This document shows positions 9,201-15,991 of a DNA stretch of 64,000 bases, one piece after another. The notes beneath the pieces were generated by a model. The model saw only the letters and a list, made by a program, of their open reading frames with translations, did no database searches and had not been told where the DNA came from. The translations under genes were made by a program, and so were the position numbers. The DNA lies in the NCBI RefSeq assembly GCF_024649945.1, contig NZ_JANKMS010000016.1, positions 1 to 64,000 on the forward strand, written 5' to 3'. Source of the stretch: Flavobacterium panacis. Lineage in GTDB: Bacteria > Bacteroidota > Bacteroidia > Flavobacteriales > Flavobacteriaceae. Position 1 is the stretch's first letter; each line of letters opens with the position of its first letter.

Positions 9201-9683
9201 TTTCTTTCCTGTCGCACCTCCAAATCCCCAAATCAAATTAGTGTTTTTAGCTATATTTTCACCAGAAACCTTTACAATAAAACCTTCTTCTTGTTTTAAA
9301 GCTACAACATCAACAAACAACTTTCCCTTTCCTAAAATTGCATCTTCGATCGTATAATGCATAGTTCCTAAAACATATCTTGTATCAATTTTAGAAGCTT
9401 CTGTAATCCATTTGCTTTCTTTACCGTTTGCAATTCCGAGTTTAAAATTTCCTCCCATTCCTGGCATATACATAGCAAACTCAGGCAAATCACCCGTTTC
9501 GACTCTAAAACCAGTATTTGAACCATACAAAGCACGATTGAATTTTCGGTTTCCGTTTTTTAAAACAAAAGCATTTTCTTCAGGTGCGTAATGTAGTTTT
9601 CGAATGGCTTTCTCCTGTGCATTTGCGGAACCTAGAAAAAGTAAACCAATTATTATTCGAATAAAATGTTTTTTAGTATTCAT
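6282..9683 (-). CDS. DUF4450 family protein with six-hairpin glycosidase domain
   Basis: This large exported protein has about 1133 residues. The open frame starts at 9713, but the ATG at 9683 directly begins a good signal peptide (MNTKKHFIRIIIGLLFLGSANAQ), so I prefer it. The N-terminal region matches DUF4450 (RKLHYAPEENAFVLKNGNRK, then FAMYMPGMGGNFKLGI). A central region, about 310-720, looks like an (alpha/alpha)6 barrel, with GAIAWRMYLNAWRGAYTADP and DPDNDGLYDAYATIWASDAL. A long beta-rich C-terminal part follows. DUF4450 proteins occur in pectin-type loci, but I know of no assigned activity. It is the first gene of a leftward unit with the direct-repeat operator 109 bp upstream. A glycosidase acting on a pectic side chain is the best guess. 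Confidence 0.65.
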   Translation of the reverse strand: MNTKKHFIRIIIGLLFLGSANAQEKAIRKLHYAPEENAFVLKNGNRKFNRALYGSNTGFRVETGDLPEFAMYMPGMGGNFKLGIANGKESKWITEASKIDTRYVLGTMHYTIEDAILGKGKLFVDVVALKQEEGFIVKVSGENIAKNTNLIWGFGGATGKKFSRDGDIGADPESVFYLQPEYCLNNKYMLQKQSFLLEYGSESNKQKTGNNKSLLGFFPESATHLSNAKQQKTPLKLYNSNAENLPVLSGKLKSVSEKGNYWLFSTNDLKTDVSQKGIAQLYEKSVQETQLLANRVKVKTPDPYINNLGFALSIASDGIWESPAYLHGAIAWRMYLNAWRGAYTADPLGWHDRAKTHFRSYSNSQVTAPDSGPIVLDQERNLARQKEEIGTSMFSSGYISRNPNKNTVAHHYDMNLVFFDQMLRHFKWTGDIVFLKEMWPTIERHLKWEKRNFDPDNDGLYDAYATIWASDALQYSGGAVIHSSAYNYYANKTVAEFAKKIGKDAAPYEKEAEKILKASKEQLWISKKGIFAEYKDALGNRLLHDSPGVWSIYHTIDSEVSNPFESYQMLSYVDNQIPHIPISAEGLNKENLYVISTTNWQPYTWSINNVALAEQLHTSLAFWQGGQADKAFKMWESVLIESLYLGSSPGGFEQLLYQDAMRGELYRDFADPIGMASRTLVEGLFGIQPDAIAEVLTIQPGFPSDWDQASLEVPDVSIAFNRKNKQDTYHIENHFTSKMNLKLVLNAPFDGIENIKVNGKDASYKVISESIKTPKISIEVPYNAMYDIVVNWKGGTFRKLYTKSSYNSGDALNMIVNKGEIVSFYDPQSVLGKVEKTTGTFLSTVNGEGNKTFFIQLKQGDFSWWYPVDLNINSKKESDLIVTNWDLPLDKSQRAETIPLSNYFNAKVTDIYTNEYLSPRPQTVTLQLPKQGIGNWCYPNVSVKIDDTGLRAKAKQSGEIKTPNGIPFKTPSEENQKNIIFTSMWDNYPKSIDIPLTGKASHVYFMLAGSTNPMQSRITNGEITIHYTDGTAEILPLKNPENWWPIEQDYFVDGLAFTTDAPKPPRVYLKSGEISRDFKDFTPIKGFSNYGVDGGAGTILDLPLKKNKTLKSLTLKTIANDVVIGLMSVTLIR

Positions 9684-9792
9684 AAAGACTATATAGTAGG
9701 TATTTACTTTCAATAAACAGATCGTAAAATATTCTGTTATTATTTTATCAATTCAATAATAATATTGCAATTTCTTTATTTTTTTACGGTAC

Positions 9793-9812
9793 TCTATCCT
9801 GTACATACCTGA
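9793..9812 (-). promoter_or_regulatory. Direct-repeat operator upstream of the DUF4450 unit
   Basis: On the minus strand this reads TCAGGTATGT followed by ACAGGATAGA, matching the 10-bp direct repeat at seven other starts in the locus. The expected -7 position, 18 bp on (9774-9767), is GAAATTGC, a poor match. It is the only copy whose -7 box is not obvious, so this promoter may be weaker or offset. Confidence 0.6.
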
Positions 9813-9862
9813 TTACTCAAACAGAATAATCATATTTTTTTTAAGATTACTAATATTTTTTA

Positions 9863-9908
9863 ACATCATAGTACAGGATACCATATTAAAACTGAACAAT
9901 TACATTTG
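9863..9908 (+). promoter_or_regulatory. Direct-repeat operator and perfect -7 box upstream of the acetylesterase unit
   Basis: The proximal unit ACAGGATACC (9873-9882) is intact and the distal one, ACATCATAGT (9863-9872), is degenerate. Exactly 18 bp after the proximal unit is TACATTTG (9901-9908), a perfect TAnnTTTG -7 box. It is divergent from the element at 9793-9812, with 50 bp between the two repeats. The coding start follows 30 bp after the -7 box. Confidence 0.78.
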
Positions 9909-9938
9909 AAAATATAAAAATCAAAATCCTAAAAAAAG

Positions 9939-11312
9939 TTGATAAAAATTAGCACTTTCTTATCGATCCTTCTATTTGCAGCAGCTCCGCAACAATTCTT
10001 CGCTATGCATTCAAATAGTACTTATAACAATGAAATCAATTTAGCGCAAAGCAAAAATGATACAGCAAAAAGTTCAGAGAAAACTTTTTCTTTTGTCTTT
10101 GCAAAAACAGCTAAAAACAAAAAGAACATCACAGTTCGTCAACCATTGCCTTTTTCAGAAAAAATGGGCTATGGATTTGATTTCAATACAGCTTCTAATG
10201 TCAGTTTTAATTCTGATGGCTTTTCAAGCAATAAACCTGTTTATTTTTCTGTTGCTGTTCCAGAAGGAAATTATCAAATTGAAGTTGTTACGGGAAGCAC
10301 TGAAAAAGCATCGGATGTCACCATAAAAGCTGAATCGAGAAGATTGATGCTAACTCATTTTCTAGTTGAAAAAGGACACAAAGCAACAGCAACTTTTAAT
10401 GTTAATGTTCGGAATATTAAAATAGACAATCAAACCAACATTAGTCTAAAAGATCGTGAGAAAGAAATTTTAAACTGGGATAATAAACTAACGCTTGAAT
10501 TTTTAGGTGAAGTTGCGATTCAAAGTATCAAAATAACGCGAAAAGACAATTTAACTGTCGTTTATCTGGCTGGCGATTCAACAGTTACCGATCAGGATGT
10601 GGAGCCTTGGGCTTCGTGGGGACAATTCATTACAAATTATCTTGATTCAAATGTTGTGGTCGCAAATTATGCTTATTCAGGTTCTTCTTTAAGTTCGTTT
10701 AAAGGAGCAAATCGTCTGAAAAAAATACTTTCTGAAATCAAAAAGGGAGATTATTTATTTGTAGAATTTGGGCATAATGATGAAAAAATAAAAGGTGAAG
10801 GAAATGGACCTTGGGAATCTTATTCGAATTTATTGACTGAGTTTGTAAATTCGGCAAAAGAAAAAGGCGCGATTCCAGTTCTGGTAACGCCAACACAACG
10901 AAGGTTTTTCAATGAAAATGGTACTTTAAAAGAAACACATGGAGATTTTCCTGCTGCAATGCGTGCAGTTGCTCAAAAAAACAATATCGCCCTGATTGAC
11001 ATTACTAAAATGACAACCGACTTGTACGAAACTTGGGGTGACGAGCCTTCTAGAAAAGCGTTTGTTCAATATCCCGCTAATACTTTTCCAGGACAGGTAA
11101 AAGCGTTGGATGATAATACACATTTTAATAGTTTTGGAGCAAATGAGATTGCCCTGTGCGTTTTAAAAGGAATTCGCGAATTGGATATTCCATTAAAAAA
11201 GCAAATCAAAAAAGAAACACCAGATTATAATCCGAAGAAACCAAATTTCATTTCAAGCTGGACACTTCCAATGAGTGCACGTTTTGAAATTGTTAAACCA
11301 GATGGCAATTAA
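9939..11312 (+). CDS. Rhamnogalacturonan acetylesterase, SGNH hydrolase (CE12-like)
   Basis: This 457-residue exported esterase carries an N-terminal beta domain (about 45-200) and a C-terminal SGNH domain. Block I is AGDSTVTD with Ser214, block III is VEFGHND, and the Asp392-Asn-Thr-His395 dyad completes the triad. Members remove acetyl groups from galacturonate in rhamnogalacturonan I. The start is TTG at 9939: an in-frame stop lies two codons upstream at 9930-9932, and the next ATG would discard the signal peptide (STFLSILLFAAAPQQFFA). The gene is first in a rightward unit; the GH2 gene follows after 20 bp. Confidence 0.88.
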   Translation: MIKISTFLSILLFAAAPQQFFAMHSNSTYNNEINLAQSKNDTAKSSEKTFSFVFAKTAKNKKNITVRQPLPFSEKMGYGFDFNTASNVSFNSDGFSSNKPVYFSVAVPEGNYQIEVVTGSTEKASDVTIKAESRRLMLTHFLVEKGHKATATFNVNVRNIKIDNQTNISLKDREKEILNWDNKLTLEFLGEVAIQSIKITRKDNLTVVYLAGDSTVTDQDVEPWASWGQFITNYLDSNVVVANYAYSGSSLSSFKGANRLKKILSEIKKGDYLFVEFGHNDEKIKGEGNGPWESYSNLLTEFVNSAKEKGAIPVLVTPTQRRFFNENGTLKETHGDFPAAMRAVAQKNNIALIDITKMTTDLYETWGDEPSRKAFVQYPANTFPGQVKALDDNTHFNSFGANEIALCVLKGIRELDIPLKKQIKKETPDYNPKKPNFISSWTLPMSARFEIVKPDGN

Positions 11313-11332
11313 ACCATCAAAAGAACTTTACT

Positions 11333-14197
11333 ATGCTACTAAAAAACACTATCCAAAATCTCTCACTTGCAGCGTTTGCCTTTTTTCTGACCCAAAACAG
11401 CAACGCACAACAAACCGACAAAATCTATCTTTCGGGTGAAGATTTTGAACATCCTGTAAAATGGGATTTTTATTGTACTGATGGAAATAACAGCAAAGCT
11501 TGGTCTAAAATTAATGTTCCGTCACAATGGGAATTAGAAGGATTTGGCGAATATACCTATGGTCGCTGGTACAAAGAACTCAATCAGAAAGAACCAAGTA
11601 AAGAAGAAGGTTTATACAAATATGAATTTGAGGTTCCTGTATCGTACAAAGGAAAAGAAGTTTTGATTGCTTTTGGTGGAGCAATGACGGATACTGAAGT
11701 AAAAATCAACGGAAAGCTGGCAGGAGCTATTCATCAAGGAGGTTTTTATGAGTTTAAATACGATATTTCGTCTTTATTGAAATATGGTTCAAAAAACACT
11801 TTAGAAGTTCATGTTTGGAAACATTCGGCAAACAAATCGGTGAATGCAGCTGAAAGAAGAGCCGATTGGTGGCTTTTTGGCGGAATTTATCGTCCAGTCT
11901 GGTTGGAAGTTTCTCCAAAAGCACATATCGAAAATATAGCGGTAAATCCGAAAATGGATGGTTCGATTACAGTTGATCTGAATCTTAAAAATATTTCTAA
12001 AAATGTTACTTTAGAAGCAACTCTAAAAGGTTTGAACGGAGAGAATTTTCAAACTTTTACTTTTCCTGTAAAAGCAAAAAGCACCAAAGAAAGTATTGCT
12101 GCACAATGGAAAAACATAAAACCATGGAATCCAGAAAGTCCTAATTTATATGACTTACAATTGGTTTTGAAACAAAACGGAACTGTGCTTCATGAATATA
12201 ATAAACGAATTGGTTTCAGAACTTTAGAGTTCAAAAAACAAGACGGTATTTATGTAAATGGTACCAAAATCGTGATGAAAGGAATCAATCGTCACTCATT
12301 CTGGCCAGAAGGCGGAAGAAGTACAAGCAAACGTATTAGTTTACTGGATGCTAAATTAATTAAGGATATGAATATGAATGCCGTTAGAGGGCATTATCCT
12401 CCAGATTCACATTTCCTTGAAGCATGTGATTCTTTGGGAATTTTTGTTTTGAATGAATTGGCTGGATGGCAAAACTCTTATGATACTGAAACAGGAACCA
12501 AATTGGTGAAAGAAATGGTGACTAGAGATGTCAATCATCCATCAGTAATTATTTGGGATAACGGAAACGAAGGTGGATGGAATTACAATGTAGACAAAGT
12601 TTTTGAACAATATGATCCGCAAAAAAGAATCGTGATTCATCCTTGGGCAGATTTTAACGGTTGGGACACACATCACTACCCGACTTATTTGACAGGAATG
12701 CACCGTTTTAATGCTGGTGAAAATGTATTTTTCCCAACTGAATTCATGCACGGAACCTATGATAACGGACATGGAGCGGCTCTGGAAGATTTCTGGAATC
12801 GCTACAAAGAAAGTCCGCTTTTTGCTGGAGGATTTATGTGGGCTATGCTTGACGAAGCCGTATTGCGCTCAGATTGGACAGGAGATGTAAAATTTGATTC
12901 TAAAGGTTCTTTAGCTGCTGACGGAATTTTAGGCCCACATCGTGAAAGAGAAGGAAGTTATTATACAGTAAAAGAAGTTTGGGCGCCAATTCAGTTTCAG
13001 CCAAAACAAGTTACACCAGATTTTGATGGTTCTTTTTTGATTACAAACGATTTTCTTTTCAGCAATTTGAATACTTGCAAAATGGAATTCAAAGTGTTGC
13101 AATCGGATAAAAATGTACTTTATACGAATGCTACTGCGAAAGAAATAGCCACAGGAAAAATCGAAATTCCGAGCATTGATCCGGGTGAAACACATAAAAT
13201 TAAATTCGCAGTTCCGAGCAATTTTGCTGAAGGTGATGTTTTATCCATTTCGGCTTTTGATCAATTTGGAAAAGAAATTTATACTTGGACTTGGCCTATA
13301 CACAAAGCGTTATTTTATGCTACTAAATTTTTAGCTGTAGAAAATACAAAAGCAAAGGCATCTGCCGTAAAAACGGCTACAGAAGTTACTCTAAAAGGAA
13401 GTGACGTTACGGTTGTTTTGAATGCTACGAACGGAGAAATTACTTCTGTCAAAAACGGAACTTCCTCTATTCCATTAACAAATGGTCCGCGTCCTATTGG
13501 AATGAAAGCTAAATTAAAGGATATTCAGGTTTCACAAGATGGAGACAAAGCGGTTTGTTTGGTTTCATATGTTGGTGGAATTTCAACCATAAAATGGACG
13601 ATGGAAGCTGATGGAAGATTTAAAATGGAAATGATTGTTCTAAAAAACGAAAGAGCAAACGGTGCTGACGGATTTGACGGAGCATTTTTTGAAGATAAAA
13701 TCAATTCGTTCGGAATTACTTTTAGTTTTCCTGAAAAAGACGTTAAAGGAATCAAATGGTTTGGAAGAGGTCCTTATCATGTTTGGAAAAACAGAATCAA
13801 AGGAACAACTTACGGTATTTGGGAGAAAGACTACAACAATACAATTACAGGCGAAAGTTTTGAAAATTTAATTTATCCAGAATTCAAAGGATATCACGCC
13901 AATTTATTGGGAGCCAACTTAAAAGCAGGCGCTTCCTCTTTTAAAGTTTTCAGTGAGTCTGACAATTTATTCTTGAGATTATTTACTCCAGATTTACCTA
14001 AAAATGGTTTTCCAGGAAGTAATCCACAACCAGCATTTCCAGAAGGCGATATTTCGTTTATGTATGAAATTCCGGCCATGAGAGATTTTAAACCTTTGGA
14101 ACAACAAGGACCTCAAAGTCAGCCAACCAATATCAGAATCAAAAGCGGTGATGACGGTATTAAAATGAATTTATGGTTTGATTTTAGAAATAATTAA
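11333..14197 (+). CDS. Glycoside hydrolase family 2, beta-galactosidase-like
   Basis: The 954-residue protein has a signal peptide at about 1-25 (FAFFLTQNSNAQ), a sugar-binding jelly roll, an immunoglobulin-like domain and a TIM barrel with the GH2 signature. The general acid/base is Glu413 in WDNGNEGG and the nucleophile is Glu470 in FPTEFMHG. The C-terminal region (about 700-945) resembles the beta-galactosidase small-chain domain, with WFGRGPYHVWKNR. Beta-galactosidase activity on galactan side chains of rhamnogalacturonan I is the likely role. GH2 also contains other exo-glycosidases, so the sugar specificity is not proven by sequence. Confidence 0.85.
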   Translation: MLLKNTIQNLSLAAFAFFLTQNSNAQQTDKIYLSGEDFEHPVKWDFYCTDGNNSKAWSKINVPSQWELEGFGEYTYGRWYKELNQKEPSKEEGLYKYEFEVPVSYKGKEVLIAFGGAMTDTEVKINGKLAGAIHQGGFYEFKYDISSLLKYGSKNTLEVHVWKHSANKSVNAAERRADWWLFGGIYRPVWLEVSPKAHIENIAVNPKMDGSITVDLNLKNISKNVTLEATLKGLNGENFQTFTFPVKAKSTKESIAAQWKNIKPWNPESPNLYDLQLVLKQNGTVLHEYNKRIGFRTLEFKKQDGIYVNGTKIVMKGINRHSFWPEGGRSTSKRISLLDAKLIKDMNMNAVRGHYPPDSHFLEACDSLGIFVLNELAGWQNSYDTETGTKLVKEMVTRDVNHPSVIIWDNGNEGGWNYNVDKVFEQYDPQKRIVIHPWADFNGWDTHHYPTYLTGMHRFNAGENVFFPTEFMHGTYDNGHGAALEDFWNRYKESPLFAGGFMWAMLDEAVLRSDWTGDVKFDSKGSLAADGILGPHREREGSYYTVKEVWAPIQFQPKQVTPDFDGSFLITNDFLFSNLNTCKMEFKVLQSDKNVLYTNATAKEIATGKIEIPSIDPGETHKIKFAVPSNFAEGDVLSISAFDQFGKEIYTWTWPIHKALFYATKFLAVENTKAKASAVKTATEVTLKGSDVTVVLNATNGEITSVKNGTSSIPLTNGPRPIGMKAKLKDIQVSQDGDKAVCLVSYVGGISTIKWTMEADGRFKMEMIVLKNERANGADGFDGAFFEDKINSFGITFSFPEKDVKGIKWFGRGPYHVWKNRIKGTTYGIWEKDYNNTITGESFENLIYPEFKGYHANLLGANLKAGASSFKVFSESDNLFLRLFTPDLPKNGFPGSNPQPAFPEGDISFMYEIPAMRDFKPLEQQGPQSQPTNIRIKSGDDGIKMNLWFDFRNN

Positions 14198-14226
14198 TTT
14201 GTTTCAGGTTTAAAAACTAAAATCTT

Positions 14227-14330
14227 TTAACCGCAAAGAACGCTAAGATTTTTAGCTGTTTATACTGAAAAAAAAAAAGTTCGCAAAGCTTTGCGCTCAT
14301 CGCGTAAACCCTTGCGAACTTTGCGGTTAA
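14227..14330. repeat. Nested inverted-repeat element between GH2 and tandem esterase genes
   Basis: A perfect 12-bp inverted pair, TTAACCGCAAAG (14227-14238) and CTTTGCGGTTAA (14319-14330), encloses a second imperfect pair, GTTCGCAAAG (14279-14288) and CTTGCGAAC (14311-14319). Inside that lies the 14-bp palindrome CGCAAAGCTTTGCG (14282-14295). It looks like a dispersed repeat that can fold into a cruciform or RNA hairpin. No T run follows on the plus strand, so transcription may read through. Confidence 0.85.
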
Positions 14331-14371
14331 ATAAATATGCACAACATTATTCATAATTTATAATTCAAAAT

Positions 14372-15886
14372 ATGAAATCATTTAAAATATTTTTCACCTT
14401 CATATTGGCAGTTTTATTCTTCAATTTTACTCCAAAACAAGACAATAAACCAACCGTTTTCATGGTAGGAGATTCCACCGTTAAAAACGGAAGAGGCGAC
14501 GGAGCTGGCGGACTTTGGGGCTGGGGAGATTATATTGGTCAGTTTTTAGATACTTCAAAAGTTCACATTGAAAATCATGCTTTGGGCGGAACAAGCAGCC
14601 GAACTTTTCAGGATAAAGGTTTGTGGACTGCTGTTTTGAACAAACTTAAAAAAGGTGATTATGTTCTAATTCAGTTTGGACATAATGACGACGGACCAGT
14701 AAATGACAGCCTTCGTGCGCGCGGAACCATAAAAGGAATTGGAAACGAAACACAGGAAATCGACAACATTCTAACCAAAAAACATGAAACCGTTCATAGT
14801 TACGGCTGGTACATTCAGAAAGTAGTTCGCGAAGCAAAATCAAAAGGCGCTATTCCGATTATTTGTTCGCCAATTCCTAGAAACGACTGGAAAGAAGGAA
14901 AAGTACCTCGCAACGATAAATCATACGGTTTATGGGCGAAACAAATTGCTGAAAAAGAAAAAGTAACTTTCATCAATTTGAATGAAAAAATGGCTTTGGA
15001 AATGGAGAAATTAAGTGAATCCAAGGTAACGGGAACTTATTTCTACAAAAAAGATCACACCCATACTTCTGCAAAAGGTGCGGTCCTTTCGGCTTCTGTT
15101 ATTATTAATGAATTGAAAAACAGTAAAAATTCTCTAAAAAATTATATTTTAAAAGATCCGAAAATTGTGCTTCCGCCAAAGAAAAAATTATTCTTAATTG
15201 GTGATTCAACAATGGCAAACAACAATAATAATCCCGATGCTGTGGGTTGGGGTGTGCCGTTTCCTCAATATTGCGATACGACCAGAATTGAAGTAATCAA
15301 CAAAGCGCGTGGTGGCAGAAGCACTAGAACTTTTGAATATGAAGGTTTATGGAATGAAGTCAAAAACCAATTGCAACCTGGGAATTTTGTAATCATCCAA
15401 TTCGGGCATAATGATGCTGGCGATATTGATAAAGAAAAATTCAGAGGTTCATTAAAAGGAAATGGTGACGAAATACAAGAAGTAACACGTCCTGACGGAA
15501 CTAAAGAAATTGTACATACTTTTGGGTGGTATATGGTAAAATTCATTCGCGAAGCCAAAGAAAAAGGCGCAATTCCGATTGTGGTAAGCCTGACACCAAG
15601 AAACGAATGGCCAAACGACAAAGCCGAACGCAGAACAGACACTTACGTAAATTGGTCTAAAATAGCTGCCGATAAAGAGAATGTTCCTTACATTGACCTA
15701 AATGACATTGTAGCCACAAAATACGAGGCTTTAGGAAAAGAAAAAGTAAAAGCATTTTTCCCAAAAGACCATACCCATACGGGAGCCGAAGGCGCAGCAT
15801 TTAATGCACTTACTGTTGCAGAAAGTTTGAAAAAACTAAAAGACTGCAATCTGAAAGACTATATCGAAATTCAAGCAAAGCAATAA
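14372..15886 (+). CDS. Tandem two-domain rhamnogalacturonan acetylesterase (SGNH-SGNH)
   Basis: The 504 residues contain two complete SGNH esterase domains in a row behind one signal peptide. Domain 1 has FMVGDSTV (Ser35), IQFGHND and Asp228-His-Thr-His231. Domain 2 has FLIGDSTM (Ser279), IQFGHND and Asp466-His-Thr-His469. Both triads look intact, so both halves may be active, perhaps on different acetyl positions of galacturonate. Single-domain members are about 230-280 residues. The gene ends a rightward unit, 174 bp after the GH2 gene and just before a strong terminator. Confidence 0.87.
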   Translation: MKSFKIFFTFILAVLFFNFTPKQDNKPTVFMVGDSTVKNGRGDGAGGLWGWGDYIGQFLDTSKVHIENHALGGTSSRTFQDKGLWTAVLNKLKKGDYVLIQFGHNDDGPVNDSLRARGTIKGIGNETQEIDNILTKKHETVHSYGWYIQKVVREAKSKGAIPIICSPIPRNDWKEGKVPRNDKSYGLWAKQIAEKEKVTFINLNEKMALEMEKLSESKVTGTYFYKKDHTHTSAKGAVLSASVIINELKNSKNSLKNYILKDPKIVLPPKKKLFLIGDSTMANNNNNPDAVGWGVPFPQYCDTTRIEVINKARGGRSTRTFEYEGLWNEVKNQLQPGNFVIIQFGHNDAGDIDKEKFRGSLKGNGDEIQEVTRPDGTKEIVHTFGWYMVKFIREAKEKGAIPIVVSLTPRNEWPNDKAERRTDTYVNWSKIAADKENVPYIDLNDIVATKYEALGKEKVKAFFPKDHTHTGAEGAAFNALTVAESLKKLKDCNLKDYIEIQAKQ

Positions 15887-15920
15887 ATACAAGAAGATTT
15901 TCAAATCAGTTTTTCAAAAA

Positions 15921-15954
15921 AATAACCTCTCATGTAGTGAGAGGTTATTTTTTT
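15921..15954. terminator. Bidirectional Rho-independent terminator between convergent units
   Basis: A 12-bp perfect stem (AATAACCTCTCA / TGAGAGGTTATT, loop TGTAG) is followed by seven T on the plus strand and preceded by an A run, so it can stop transcription from both sides. It lies between the tandem esterase gene and the convergent GH115 gene. Confidence 0.9.
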
Positions 15955-15991
15955 ATCATTACATTTTCTTCTCTTAGAATAGAAGCTCAAA

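Noticed and set aside
9684..9713. Ten-residue N-terminal extension of the DUF4450 protein
   Set aside because: The Met at 9683 directly begins a good signal peptide; the extension would only weaken it.
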